Positions 1 through 8,555 of a DNA stretch of 64,000 nt are shown here, piece after piece. The DNA is from Deltaproteobacteria bacterium (GTDB lineage Bacteria > Desulfobacterota > Desulfarculia > Desulfarculales > Desulfarculaceae). The number at the start of each line of letters is the position of its first letter. The first letter of the stretch is position 1. The notes under the pieces are model-generated. The model was not told the DNA's origin. It saw nothing but the letters and a program-made list of their open reading frames with translations, and made no database searches. The stretch spans positions 69,643 to 133,642 of the forward strand of contig JAHLLK010000007.1 in assembly GCA_020444165.1 (NCBI GenBank), in the 5' to 3' direction. The position numbers and the translations under genes were made by a program.

Positions 1-2
1 AC

Positions 3-1145
3 GACAGCCTGTTCTCCTACATCGTGCACAATCCCACCAAGTTCGGCTTCACCGCCGAGACCGTGCTGGCCGCCAACGCCCCCTCCCCGGTCAGCGCCCT
101 GGTTTCCATCCTCACCCCGGAACAGCAGCGGGGTTATCTGTTCATCGACGGGGTGCACGTGACCACCGCCGGCCAGACCATCGAGGCGGATTACGTCTAC
201 AACCTGCTGGTGGCGCCCAGCCAGATCTCGCTGATCGCCGAAAGCGCCGTGCACAGCGTATGGGCCCGCACGGCCACCATCCAGGAGCAAATAGAGCTTT
301 CCGGGCAGCACCGCGGGCCGAACGGGGTCAACGTCTGGACCAGCGCCGGGGTGAGCCGCCTGAAATTGGATAATGAGTCCGGCTTGCCCGACGCCAGCGG
401 CACCCCCTTCGGCGGCACGGTGGGGGTGGACTATCAGACCGGGTTCGGACTCCTGTTGGGCGCGGCGTTCTCGGCCGGCGGCCAACGGCAGGACTTCTCC
501 GACGGCGGCAACTACGGCCAGGAGGAGGAGGCTCTGAGCGTCTATGCCGCCTACAGGCTCGGGCCGGTGTGGGGCAACGCGCTGGCGTCCTTTGGCCAGA
601 TCCAGAACACCCTCAGCCGCGACGCGGCGCTCGGCATCCTCACCGATGAAAACCAGGGCGACACCAACGGCCAGTCCCAGGCCCTGGCGCTCCGGGTTGG
701 CGGCGATATCCACCTGGGCCCCGTCACCACCGGCCCGGTGGTGGGCATGGTGCTGCAGCAGGTGTATCTGAACGGCTTCACCGAATCCGGGGGCACCGGC
801 CTCACCGCGCTCGCCTTTGGCGGCCAGACCAGGGATTCGGTGATCAGCCAGCTCGGCTGGCGGGTGGCCGTGGATGTGGGCGACTGGCAGCCGTTCGCGG
901 AAGCCAAATGGAACCACGAGTTCGCCGATACCGACCGCACCGTGACCGCCATGCTCACCACCACCGACGCCCCCTCCTACGAGGTGGACGCCGCGCCGGT
1001 GGGCGAGGACTGGGCCACCGCCTCCCTGGGCGCCTCTTACCGGCTCAACTCCTGGGTGACCCTCCTGGGCTCGCTTTCAGCCATGCTCGGCAACTCGGAC
1101 GCGGAGAGCTACGGCGGCGAGGTGGGCGTGAATTTCAGTTTCTAG
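3..1145 (+). CDS. GDSL esterase autotransporter, 3' part
   Basis: The reading frame is open from the first bases of the window, so the gene starts upstream and only its C-terminal ~381 codons are visible. The passenger end carries a block V-like GDSL hydrolase motif, FIDGVHVTTAG, near position 140-170, with the Asp and His expected of the catalytic triad (Asp codon at 147). The rest alternates Gly/aromatic-rich strands and ends in Phe (GVNFSF), the usual signature of an outer-membrane beta barrel. The family (EstA/ApeE type) displays a lipase or esterase on the cell surface. The catalytic serine block lies outside the window. A family 1 hairpin repeat follows the stop. The autotransporter call is firm; the esterase activity is inferred from the His/Asp block only. 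Confidence 0.8.
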   Translation, partial: DSLFSYIVHNPTKFGFTAETVLAANAPSPVSALVSILTPEQQRGYLFIDGVHVTTAGQTIEADYVYNLLVAPSQISLIAESAVHSVWARTATIQEQIELSGQHRGPNGVNVWTSAGVSRLKLDNESGLPDASGTPFGGTVGVDYQTGFGLLLGAAFSAGGQRQDFSDGGNYGQEEEALSVYAAYRLGPVWGNALASFGQIQNTLSRDAALGILTDENQGDTNGQSQALALRVGGDIHLGPVTTGPVVGMVLQQVYLNGFTESGGTGLTALAFGGQTRDSVISQLGWRVAVDVGDWQPFAEAKWNHEFADTDRTVTAMLTTTDAPSYEVDAAPVGEDWATASLGASYRLNSWVTLLGSLSAMLGNSDAESYGGEVGVNFSF

Positions 1146-1166
1146 GATAATTTTTGAAGAAATGGG

Positions 1167-1241
1167 AAGGTGTGGGGGGAAGGACCCTTTTTTGAAAAAA
1201 AGGGTCCTTCCCCCCACACCCCCCATCCCCCAAAAAACTTG
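1167..1241 (+). repeat. Family 1 3'-end hairpin, copy a
   Basis: A long stem (GTGGGGGGAAGGACCC pairing with GGGTCCTTCCCCCCAC) closes on a T-run/A-run apex and is followed by ACACCCCCC, a C-run and CAAAAAACTT. It lies 22 bases after the stop of the autotransporter gene and in the same orientation. It may act as a terminator or mRNA 3'-end stabiliser. The sequence immediately after it (1241-1275, ending TTTTTTCAACATCCTGCC) resembles 61551-61577. Confidence 0.85.
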
Positions 1242-1293
1242 GTTATGGATGGATTTTTTCAACATCCTGCCAAGGTAGCCCCTGAGCTAATCC

Positions 1294-2073
1294 ATGAAAA
1301 TCAAGCCAAATGAAGGAATTCGTGCCTTGGACATCCCCCGTATCTTCAACATCACCGAAAGCGCTCACCGCATCCATAACCCGTTCACCCCGGAAAAGCT
1401 GGCCACCCTCGGCCGAGCGTTGCGCCTGGAGGCGGGGACTCGGGTGCTCGACCTCGGCAGCGGTTCGGGCGAGATGCTTTGCACCTGGGCCCGCGATCAT
1501 GGAATCTCCGGCGTCGGCGTCGACCTGAGCCAGTTGTTCACCGCGCAGGCGAAACTCCGCGCGGCCGAACTCGGCGTCGCCGAGCAGGTAGAGTTCATCC
1601 ACGACGACGCCGCCGGCTACGTGGCCGACGAAAAGGTCGGGGTGGCGGCCTGTCTCGGGGCCACCTGGATCGGAGGGGGAGTCGCCGGCACCCTCGAGCT
1701 CCTGGCGAAGAGTCTCCGCTCCGAAGGTATCATCCTCATCGGCGAGCCCTACTGGCGGCAGTTGCCCCCCACGGAAGACGTGGCCAAGGGATGCTCTGCC
1801 AATTCCCTCTCCGACTTTCTCATCCTCCCAGAACTTCTCGGGTCTTTCGGCGACCTCGCTTACGACGTGGTGGAAATGGTTCTGGCTGACCAAGATGGCT
1901 GGGACAGGTACGAAGCGGCCAAGTGGCTCACCATGCGCCGCTGGCTCAAAGCGAATCCCGACGACGACTTGGCGCCAGAGGTCAGGGCCAAACTGACCTC
2001 GGAGCCAAAACGCTACGCCGCCTACACGCGTGAATACCTTGGCTGGGGCGTGTTCGCGCTGCTGGCGCGGTGA
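1294..2073 (+). CDS. class I SAM-dependent methyltransferase
   Basis: The 259-residue protein has a Rossmann-type SAM site: motif I VLDLGSGSGE at residues 51-60, an acidic residue in GVGVDLS at the end of the second strand, and HDDAAGY further on. It resembles small-molecule methyltransferases of the UbiE/YjhP kind. The substrate cannot be read from the sequence. It stands alone between repeat elements, with a weak ribosome site and no obvious operon partner. Confidence 0.75.
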   Translation: MKIKPNEGIRALDIPRIFNITESAHRIHNPFTPEKLATLGRALRLEAGTRVLDLGSGSGEMLCTWARDHGISGVGVDLSQLFTAQAKLRAAELGVAEQVEFIHDDAAGYVADEKVGVAACLGATWIGGGVAGTLELLAKSLRSEGIILIGEPYWRQLPPTEDVAKGCSANSLSDFLILPELLGSFGDLAYDVVEMVLADQDGWDRYEAAKWLTMRRWLKANPDDDLAPEVRAKLTSEPKRYAAYTREYLGWGVFALLAR

Positions 2074-2151
2074 GGCGAGGCAGCTGGGATTGGGCGACGG
2101 CTGGTTGCCGCGGATACGGGGGCCCCTCTCCCGCGCCACAAATTCGAGAGC

Positions 2152-2312
2152 GATGCGCGGCGCGTCCTGCGCCGTGCATCTTGGAGTGTTGGCAAAAGCG
2201 TGGTTTTGCCAACACTCACAAATAACTAGCCTTTCAGGCTCGTTATTTGGCGGGCCATCCCCGGGGTCCCCAAGCTAGCCTTGCTAGCTTGGGGTGAATC
2301 CATGGCCCGCAT
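2152..2312 (+). repeat. Family 2 composite hairpin array, copy 1
   Basis: Four hairpin modules lie in series. A is 2152-2180 (GATGC..GGCGC around GTCCT). B is 2185-2216, a perfect 13-bp stem AGTGTTGGCAAAA with a 6-base loop. C is 2219-2249 (CAAATAAC..GTTATTTG). D is GCGGGCCAT (2250-2258) pairing with ATGGCCCGC (2302-2310). D is split by a nested family 3 hairpin at 2259-2298. The array fills most of the 369-bp gap before tetR. The same modules, in reverse, recur at 45.2 kb. Confidence 0.8.
2259..2298 (-). repeat. Family 3 nested mini-hairpin in copy 1
   Basis: On the minus strand it reads CACCCCAAGCTAG, a five-base loop, CTAGCTTGGGG, then ACCCCGGGG. It sits inside the loop of module D of the family 2 array, so it looks like a secondary insertion. 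Relatives with different stems occur at 7615, 18766 and 47311. Confidence 0.65.
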
Positions 2313-2419
2313 GAGGCCGATTGCATACAATAGCCACTGAAATGTGGCGTAAACCGCGTTTTAAACCAAAATATATTCGTAAACACCGTGCATCGGCCTC
2401 AATTTACTTGACCCCAAAA

Positions 2420-2433
2420 ATACCGCTCGGTAT
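2420..2433. promoter_or_regulatory. TetR operator 1 (ATACC-N4-GGTAT)
   Basis: ATACCGCTCGGTAT is a perfect 14-bp inverted repeat ending 9 bases before the tetR ATG at 2443. A second copy with the same arms lies after tetR at 3067-3080, in front of the molybdopterin oxidoreductase gene. Position and duplication point to autoregulation and control of the downstream operon. Confidence 0.8.
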
Positions 2434-2442
2434 ATTTTGGCC

Positions 2443-3048
2443 ATGAAGCCCCCCCCCGACAGCAAGGCCCAGCGCACCACCCAGCACATCCTGGAGAAGG
2501 CGGCCCCGGTGTTCAACAAGCGGGGTTTCGCCGGCACCACCCTCGCCGACATCACCGCGGCCACCGGGCTCACCAAAGGCGGCATCTACGGCAACTTCCA
2601 GAACAAGGACGAACTGGCCTGCCGGGCCTTTGACCACAACCTGCAGCGGGTGGTGAGCTTCATCTGGCGGGAGATGCACGGCGAGACCACCGTGGTGGGG
2701 CAGCTCATGGCCTACCCCCGGGCCTACCGCAAGATCTTCCGCGAGCTGAGCGACCTGGGCGGCTGCCCCATCCTGAACACCGCGGTGGACGCCGACGACA
2801 CCCACCCGGAGCTGCACCGCCTGGCCCTGGCGGCCATTGACCGCTGGCGGAACGGCCTCATGAACCTGGTGCGGCGCGGCCAGGCCAACGGGGAGATCCG
2901 GGCCGAGGTCGAGCCGGCCCGGGTGGCCGAGACCATCATCAGCCTGGTGGAGGGCGGCAGCGCCATGGCCAAGGCCACGGGCCGGGTCAGCTTCATGATG
3001 CACGCGCTGGACCAGATCGAGAGCCTGATCTCGGCCAGCAGGGCGTAA
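2443..3048 (+). CDS. TetR/AcrR-family transcriptional repressor
   Basis: A 201-residue protein with a typical N-terminal TetR helix-turn-helix (residues ~10-55, GFAGTTLADITAATGLTKG then YGNFQNKDEL) and an all-helical ligand-binding C-terminus. I start it at the ATG at 2443 rather than the in-frame TTG two codons earlier. Matching ATACC-N4-GGTAT dyads flank the gene on both sides, so it probably represses itself and the molybdopterin oxidoreductase operon that begins 95 bp downstream. The ligand is unknown, but the enzymes it controls suggest an aromatic or enone-like compound. Confidence 0.88.
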   Translation: MKPPPDSKAQRTTQHILEKAAPVFNKRGFAGTTLADITAATGLTKGGIYGNFQNKDELACRAFDHNLQRVVSFIWREMHGETTVVGQLMAYPRAYRKIFRELSDLGGCPILNTAVDADDTHPELHRLALAAIDRWRNGLMNLVRRGQANGEIRAEVEPARVAETIISLVEGGSAMAKATGRVSFMMHALDQIESLISASRA

Positions 3049-3066
3049 TTTTTTTTGGCCTCAAAT

Positions 3067-3080
3067 ATACCAAACGGTAT
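3067..3080. promoter_or_regulatory. TetR operator 2 (ATACC-N4-GGTAT)
   Basis: ATACCAAACGGTAT has the same arms as the dyad at 2420-2433. It lies 64 bases upstream of the start of the molybdopterin oxidoreductase gene, where it can block initiation of the downstream operon. Confidence 0.8.
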
Positions 3081-3143
3081 TTTTTGCGAACTATAGCCGC
3101 CCGACTCGGGCTTGGCCCCGGGCCGGATTCAGGGGAGCGAAAC

Positions 3144-5381
3144 ATGGGCATTTGGCACAAGACGGGGTGCGTGCTCTGCGCGCAAAACTGCGGCCTGGAG
3201 ATCCTGGTGGAGGACGGCCGCATGACCCGGGTGCGGCCGGACAAGGACAACCCCCGCAGCCTGGGGTACGCCTGCCGCAAGGGCCTGAACGTGCTGTATT
3301 ACCAGTACAACAAGGAGCGCCTGACCACCCCGCTGAAGCGGGTGGATGGCGGGTTCCAGCCCATCGGCTGGGACCAGGCCCTGGACGAGATCGCGGCCAA
3401 GCTGGGCGGGCTGGTGGCCGAGCACGGCCCCCGCTGCCTGGCCTATCTGGGCGGCGCGGCCCAGGGGGGCCAGATGGAGGCCGCCTTCGGCCTGACCCTG
3501 ATTCGCGGCCTCGGCTCCCAGTACTACTATTCCTCGGCCGGCCAGGAGTTCAGCGGCCACTGGTGGGTCACCGGCCGGGTCATCGGCAAGCAGTACAACA
3601 TCGCCATCCCCGACGAGCACGCCACCGAGGTTTTGGTGGCCTGGGGCTGGAACGGCATGATGAGCCACCAGATGCCCCGGGCCCGCAAGGTGCTCACCGA
3701 GTTCAGCAAGGACCCGGCGCGGATGCTGGTGGTGATCGACCCCCGCCGGAGCGAGACCGCGGCCATCGCCAACCTGCATGTGCCGGTGCGCCCCGGCGCC
3801 GACGCGCTCCTCATGAAGGCCATGCTGGCCCTCATCCTGGCCGAGGGCTGGGAGAACACCGCCTACCTGGCCGCCCACGTGGCGGGCTGGGACCAAGTGA
3901 GCCCCTGGTTCCGGGCTTTCGACGTGGCCGCCGCCCTGGAGGTCTGCGGCCTGGCCTATGACCAGGTGCGGAAGTTGTGCCGCATCCTCACCACCCGGCG
4001 CTGGTGCGTGCACCCGGATCTGGGCATCTACATGGGCCGCAAGAGCACCCTCTCCTCCTATTTGCTGCACCTCCTGCTCGCGGCCTGCGGGGCCATCGGG
4101 GTGCGGGGCGGCAACGTGGTGCCCGGCTTCCTGGTGCCCATGGGCTTTCACGCCGACGAGCGGAACCCCCAAGTCTGGCGCACCGTGGCCACGGGTTTGC
4201 CCCCGGCCGCGGCCGGCTCCTTCCCCCCGGCCGCCCTGCCCGAGGAGATCCTGAGCGATCACCCCGAGCGGCTTCGGGCCGTGTTGGTCAGCGCCAGCAA
4301 CCCGCTGCGGGCCTACCCTGACACCACGGCCTATGAGGAGGCCTTCGGCCGCCTGGACCTCCTGGTGGTCTCGGACATCGCCCTTTCCGAGACCGCCCGC
4401 CTGGCCCATTACGTGCTCCCTTCCCGCTCCTTCTACGAGTCCTGGGACGGCAGCTTCTTCCCCAACACCTACCCCGGGGTGTACTTCCAACTGCGGCGGC
4501 CCCTGGTGGAGCCGGCGCCGTTGTGCAAGGAGCCGGCCCAGATGCACACCATGCTGGCCGAGCGCCTGGGCCTGATCCCGGAAATCCCCGCCCCCCTGGT
4601 GGAAGCGGCCCAGGGCAACCGCCTGGCCTTTGGCGCGGCGCTCATGGGCTGGGCCGGCACGGAGCCCCGGGCGGCCCGGGCCATGCCCTTTGTCCTGGCC
4701 CAGACCCTGGGCCGGGCCTGGGACAGCGCGGCCCAGGCCATGGCCTGGGGCATCCTCATGACCGGTCCCCGGGCGCTCCGGGAAAACGCGGCCCGGGCCG
4801 GTTTCGCCCCGGGCCTGGATCAGGGCGACCGCATTTTCCAGGCCCTGTTGGACCACCCCGAGGGCGTGTGGGTGGGCCAAGCCGACGCCGCCAACCCCCT
4901 GGCCGGCGTCTCGACCCCCTCGGGCAAGCTGGAGGTGCATATCCCCGAACTGGCCGCCGAGGCCGCGGCCCTGGACGCGGCCTCCGAGGCCCGGGCCCTC
5001 CGCCTGCCGGAGGAGTTTCCCCTGATCCTTAACGCCGGCCGGCATATGGACTACAATGCCAATACCAACATGCGCGACCCGGCCTGGAACCAGGGCAAGC
5101 GGGCCTGCACCGTGGCGCTCTCCCCGGACGACGCCGCCCGGCTGGGCCTGACCGACGGCCAGCGGGTGCAGGTCTCCACCGCGGCGGGCCAGGGAGAGGG
5201 CGAGTTGCAGGTCACCGACCAGGTGCGCCCCGGCACGGTGCTGATCCCCCACGGCTTCGGCCTGATCCACGACGGCCAGGTCTACGGCCTCAACGTGAAC
5301 CGGCTGACCAAGGGCAGCCACCGCGACCCCCTGGGCACCCCGCTGCACCGCTACGTGCCCTGCCGGGTGGAGGCGGCGTGA
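3144..5381 (+). CDS. molybdopterin oxidoreductase (DMSO reductase family)
   Basis: The 745-residue protein starts at the ATG preceded by AGGGGAGCG; an in-frame start 20 codons upstream has no ribosome site and lies on the operator. The N-terminus binds a 4Fe-4S cluster (C9-x2-C12-x3-C16-x27-C44). The central molybdopterin domain follows (VVIDPRRSETA, VPVRPGADALL), then the C-terminal Molydop_binding beta-barrel domain starting around LNAGRHMDYNANTN. There is no Tat signal, so it is cytoplasmic. It belongs with the single-subunit anaerobic enzymes related to acetylene hydratase and BisC-like reductases. The Mo/W ligand is not obvious: where many relatives have Cys or Sec, the region reads SSAGQEFSGHWW. 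It is first in an operon with an Old Yellow Enzyme and a QueG-like protein. Confidence 0.85.
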   Translation: MGIWHKTGCVLCAQNCGLEILVEDGRMTRVRPDKDNPRSLGYACRKGLNVLYYQYNKERLTTPLKRVDGGFQPIGWDQALDEIAAKLGGLVAEHGPRCLAYLGGAAQGGQMEAAFGLTLIRGLGSQYYYSSAGQEFSGHWWVTGRVIGKQYNIAIPDEHATEVLVAWGWNGMMSHQMPRARKVLTEFSKDPARMLVVIDPRRSETAAIANLHVPVRPGADALLMKAMLALILAEGWENTAYLAAHVAGWDQVSPWFRAFDVAAALEVCGLAYDQVRKLCRILTTRRWCVHPDLGIYMGRKSTLSSYLLHLLLAACGAIGVRGGNVVPGFLVPMGFHADERNPQVWRTVATGLPPAAAGSFPPAALPEEILSDHPERLRAVLVSASNPLRAYPDTTAYEEAFGRLDLLVVSDIALSETARLAHYVLPSRSFYESWDGSFFPNTYPGVYFQLRRPLVEPAPLCKEPAQMHTMLAERLGLIPEIPAPLVEAAQGNRLAFGAALMGWAGTEPRAARAMPFVLAQTLGRAWDSAAQAMAWGILMTGPRALRENAARAGFAPGLDQGDRIFQALLDHPEGVWVGQADAANPLAGVSTPSGKLEVHIPELAAEAAALDAASEARALRLPEEFPLILNAGRHMDYNANTNMRDPAWNQGKRACTVALSPDDAARLGLTDGQRVQVSTAAGQGEGELQVTDQVRPGTVLIPHGFGLIHDGQVYGLNVNRLTKGSHRDPLGTPLHRYVPCRVEAA

Positions 5382-5436
5382 GCCGGTTGGCGCGGGAAAC
5401 CTCAACCAGGGGGCGCGGCCCCCAGGGAGCAAGAAA

Positions 5437-6528
5437 ATGATCGATCTCTTCACCCCGGTCCGTCTGGGTAATATGAGCCTGGCCAACCGTTTTGTGCGCT
5501 CGGCCACCTGGTTGGGCCTGGCCACCGAGGAAGGCGAGGTCACCGCGCGGCTGATCGACACCATGGTGGCCCTGGCCCAAGGCCAGGTGGGACTCATCAT
5601 CTCCGGCCACGCCTACGTGGTGCCCGAGGGCCGGGCCAGCTTCCAGCAGGTGGGGGTGTACCAGGACTCCCTGATCCCGGGCCTCACCCAAATGGTCCAG
5701 GCGGTGCACGCGGCCGGCGGCAAGTTTGTGTTGCAGTTGGCCCACGCCGGCTGCTTCGGCCGGGTGGCGCCGCCCCTGGTGGTCTCGGACTTCCCCCAGC
5801 TCTCCGACAAGCCCCGCCAGGAGATGAGCGCGGCCTACCTCGCCTCCCTGCCCGCGGCCTACGCCGCCGCGGCCCGGCGGGCCCGGGCGGCCGGCTGCGA
5901 CGGGGTGCAGATCCATGCGGCCCACGGCTACCTCCTGAGCCAGTTCCTCTCGCCGTGGTTCAACCGGCGCACCGATGAGTACGGCGGCGCGGTGGCCAAC
6001 CGTTGCCGGCCGCACCTGGAGGTGCTGAGGGCCGTCCGGGCCGAGGTGGGTCCCGATTACCCCGTGCTCATGAAAATCAACGGCCGGGATTACATCGAAG
6101 GCGGCCTGGAGCTGGCCGACACCCTGGAAGCCCTGAAAATCCTGGCCCCGGCGGGGCTCACCGCCGTGGAGCTGAGCGGCGGCCTCCTGACCCAACCCAA
6201 AACCTCGCCCTCCCGCTTCGGGGTCAAGCGGCCGGACCAGGAGGCCTACTTCCGGGCCGAGGCCAAGAAGGTAAAGGAGACCATCGATCTGCCGCTGATC
6301 CTGGTGGGCGGCATGCGTACGTTGGAAGTGGCCCAGGAGATGGTGGACAGCGGCACCGCTGATTTCATCTCCCTGTGCCGGCCCCTGATCCGGGAGCCCG
6401 GCCTGGTGGCCCGCTGGGCCAGCGGCGACCGCCGCCCGGCCACCTGCCTGTCGGACAACCAGTGCTTTGCCCCGGGCATGGCCGGCAAGGGCGTGTACTG
6501 CGTGGTGGAGCATCCGGACCAGGAATGA
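5437..6528 (+). CDS. Old Yellow Enzyme-type NADH:flavin oxidoreductase
   Basis: A 363-residue TIM barrel of the OYE family, with FMN-binding LQLAHAG (residues 99-105), the active-site stretch HAAHGYLLSQFLSP (residues 160-173), NRRTDEYGG, and the phosphate-binding VGGM and LCRPLI segments. It lacks the C-terminal FAD/NAD domain of 2,4-dienoyl-CoA reductases. It keeps a Cys-bearing tail (CLSDNQCF..GVYC) resembling their 4Fe-4S site. It probably reduces an activated C=C bond. It follows the molybdopterin gene by 55 bp in the TetR-controlled operon, so the two may act on successive intermediates. Confidence 0.87.
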   Translation: MIDLFTPVRLGNMSLANRFVRSATWLGLATEEGEVTARLIDTMVALAQGQVGLIISGHAYVVPEGRASFQQVGVYQDSLIPGLTQMVQAVHAAGGKFVLQLAHAGCFGRVAPPLVVSDFPQLSDKPRQEMSAAYLASLPAAYAAAARRARAAGCDGVQIHAAHGYLLSQFLSPWFNRRTDEYGGAVANRCRPHLEVLRAVRAEVGPDYPVLMKINGRDYIEGGLELADTLEALKILAPAGLTAVELSGGLLTQPKTSPSRFGVKRPDQEAYFRAEAKKVKETIDLPLILVGGMRTLEVAQEMVDSGTADFISLCRPLIREPGLVARWASGDRRPATCLSDNQCFAPGMAGKGVYCVVEHPDQE

Positions 6529-6588
6529 TAACTTCGCCGCTCCGCCGGCAACCCGGCGGGGCGGCGCCCCCCCCCAAGTGAGGCGCAC

Positions 6589-7569
6589 ATGCCCGCAGAA
6601 GCCCAGCTAGAGGAGACCACCCCCTACCCCGCGGCGGAGATCAAGGCGATCTGCCGCGAGGCCGGGGCCGACGACGTGGGCCTGGTGGATCTTGGCCGCG
6701 CGGCCCTGGACCGGGACCGGGAGGGGATTCTCCACGTGTATCCCCTGACCCGGACCATCATCTCCCTGGTGGTGACCAACAACCGCGAGAACCTCCAGAG
6801 TCCGGCCCGCTACGTGGCCAACGAGGAGTATCACCACACCGGCGACCGCATCTCCCACCTTGCCCGGGAGATCCTGCGCCGCCTGAACCGGCGGGGCATC
6901 CGGGGGGTGGTGGTGAACAAGTCCTGGCCCATGGCCGTCAACCGCATGCCCGGCAAGATCTGGGACGTGGGCCACAAGACCATGGCCGTGGAGGCCGGCC
7001 TGGGGCAGATGGGCCTGAACCGCCTGGTGCTGCACCCCGGGTTCGGCGCGGCCATCCAGTTGGACAGCATCCTCATCAACGCCGCCGTGGACGTCTACGA
7101 CCAACCCCTGGCCGAGAATCCCTGCTTCAACTGCAACCTCTGCGCCGCGGTCTGCCCCACCGGGGCCATCAGCCCGGACCGGCCCTTTGACTTCCTGGCC
7201 TGCCTCACCCACACCTACCGGGACAACTACATCGGCTTCGCCAACTGGGTGGAGGCCCTGGTCACGGCCCAGAATATCGATGAATACCATCAGGAGTTCG
7301 ACCCGCGGGAGACCGCCCAGATGTGGCAGTCCCTCATGTTCCGCCTGAACTACCGCTGCTCCTACTGCATGGCCGTGTGCCCGGCCGGCGAGGAAGTGAA
7401 GCCCGGGTACCTGCGGAACAAAAAGCAGCACCTAGACACCATCCTCCGCCCCCTCAAGGACCGCCAAGAGCCGGTCTACGTCACCGCCGGCTCCCCCGCC
7501 GCCGAACGGGCCGCCAAAAACCCGGCCAAAGAAGTGCGGGTGGTCAAGGGCATGGCCAGGAAAGCCTAG
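6589..7569 (+). CDS. QueG-like 4Fe-4S (possibly corrinoid) reductase
   Basis: A 326-residue protein of the epoxyqueuosine reductase/reductive-dehalogenase-like superfamily. The N-terminal ~165 residues form the cobalamin-type nitroreductase-like domain (AVEAGLGQMGLNRLVLHPGFG). Two 4Fe-4S sites follow: C179-x2-C182-x2-C185-x3-C189-P, and a second including C257-x2-C260-x3-C264-P. Length and context argue against housekeeping QueG; it is the third gene of the TetR-controlled operon. It may pass electrons to, or act together with, the OYE and molybdopterin enzymes. Corrinoid binding is inferred from family membership only. Confidence 0.75.
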   Translation: MPAEAQLEETTPYPAAEIKAICREAGADDVGLVDLGRAALDRDREGILHVYPLTRTIISLVVTNNRENLQSPARYVANEEYHHTGDRISHLAREILRRLNRRGIRGVVVNKSWPMAVNRMPGKIWDVGHKTMAVEAGLGQMGLNRLVLHPGFGAAIQLDSILINAAVDVYDQPLAENPCFNCNLCAAVCPTGAISPDRPFDFLACLTHTYRDNYIGFANWVEALVTAQNIDEYHQEFDPRETAQMWQSLMFRLNYRCSYCMAVCPAGEEVKPGYLRNKKQHLDTILRPLKDRQEPVYVTAGSPAAERAAKNPAKEVRVVKGMARKA

Positions 7570-7573
7570 GAAT

Positions 7574-7686
7574 TGTGGGGGGAAGGACCTTTTTTTGAAA
7601 AAAAGGGTCCCTTGCACCCCAGAAAGGCTGCGCCTTTCTGGGGACCCCGCTCCCTCCCCCCACACCCCCCTTCCCCCAAAAAACTT
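7574..7686 (+). repeat. Family 1 3'-end hairpin, copy b (interrupted)
   Basis: It begins 4 bases after the stop of the QueG-like gene. The 5' arm GTGGGGGGAAGGACC and the 3' end CACACCCCCC..CAAAAAACTT match the other copies. The 3' arm is broken after GGGTCC by an insertion of about 45 bases carrying its own hairpin (see 7615-7649). Confidence 0.8.
7615..7649 (+). repeat. Family 3 nested mini-hairpin inside copy b
   Basis: CACCCCAGAAAGG pairs with CCTTTCTGGGG and is followed by ACCCCG. It interrupts the 3' arm of a family 1 element, as its relatives interrupt family 2 elements. Confidence 0.65.
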
Positions 7687-7788
7687 CCTATGGTTCCTGG
7701 GGTCGGGAAGGAGATATCTACGAGAAGGAATTCCGGTTGGCAATGCGGGTCAGCGACAATCGCAGTCCGGCCCGCCGCGGCCCGGGAT

Positions 7789-7817
7789 TTGACGGGAGGC
7801 GGGGCCTTGGCTATGCT
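7789..7817 (+). promoter_or_regulatory. sigma-70-type promoter for thiE-thiM
   Basis: TTGACG (7789-7794) and TATGCT (7812-7817) are spaced by 17 bases and lie about 54 bases upstream of the thiE start. I found no TPP riboswitch signature (no CTGAGA..ACCCTT..GAACCTGAT pattern) between this promoter and the gene. Confidence 0.55.
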
Positions 7818-7870
7818 TCTGTTTCGGTAGCCTGGAAATTTGCTATTTCAGAGAAGAGGTTAAAGCCACC

Positions 7871-8500
7871 GTGCGGGAGATCGACCGGCTGCATGTCCTG
7901 ACCGACACCGAGCTGCAAAGCCGCTATTCCCACGAGGAACTGGCCGAGCTGGCCAGCGCCGGCGGGGCCGGACTGATCCAGTTCCGCCAGAAGCAGGGCT
8001 CCACCCGCGTCCTGATCGAAACGGCCCGCCAGATGCAAATCATCTGCCGCCGCCGGGGGGTGCGGTTCATCGTCAACGACCGCCTGGACGTGGCCCTGGC
8101 CGCCGAGGCCGACGGCGTGCACCTGGGCCAAGACGACTTCCCCCTGGCCCTGGCCCGGGAAATCCTGGGGCCGGGCAAGATCATCGGCGGCTCGGCCTCC
8201 AATCTGGCAGAGGCCAAGCTCTGCCGGGCCAGCGGGGTGGACTACATCGGCCTGGGCCCGGTGTACCCCACCGGCTCCAAGGCCGACGCCGCCCCGGCTC
8301 ACGGCCTGGACCTGGTGGGCCGGGTGGCCCGGGAGCTGGGCCGGCCCATCATCGCCATCGGGGGCATCGACGCCGCCCGGGCCGGCGCGGTGCTCCGGGC
8401 CGGGGCCCACGGCATCGCGGTGATCTCGGCCGTGTGCTGCCAGGCCGACCCCACCCAGGCCGCGGCCCGGCTCCGGGCCGTGGTGCAGGGCCTCCTCTGA
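7871..8500 (+). CDS. thiE: thiamine phosphate synthase
   Basis: ThiE joins HMP-pyrophosphate and hydroxyethylthiazole phosphate to give thiamine phosphate in the cytoplasm. The 209-residue protein, beginning at GTG, has the expected TIM-barrel landmarks: LIQFRQK, FIVNDRLDVA, DGVHLGQDD, GLGPVYPTGSK, AIGGI and GIAVISAV. The length is normal for the family. thiM follows 55 bp downstream on the same strand. Confidence 0.93.
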   Translation: MREIDRLHVLTDTELQSRYSHEELAELASAGGAGLIQFRQKQGSTRVLIETARQMQIICRRRGVRFIVNDRLDVALAAEADGVHLGQDDFPLALAREILGPGKIIGGSASNLAEAKLCRASGVDYIGLGPVYPTGSKADAAPAHGLDLVGRVARELGRPIIAIGGIDAARAGAVLRAGAHGIAVISAVCCQADPTQAAARLRAVVQGLL

Positions 8501-8555
8501 AACTCACCCCGCCCGCTCCCTGGACGCGGGCCACCCAACCCCGGAGAGGACCACC

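Noticed and set aside
2152..2312. CRISPR array
   Set aside because: The repeats are different hairpins in series, not identical units with regular unique spacers.
3129..5600. Very long antisense frame opposite the molybdopterin and OYE genes
   Set aside because: High-GC codon bias opens mirror frames; this one has a Gly/His/Gln-rich composition and no domain, while the plus strand is clearly coding.
7700..7870. Possible TPP riboswitch before thiE
   Set aside because: None of the conserved TPP aptamer segments could be found; only a sigma-70-type promoter is visible.
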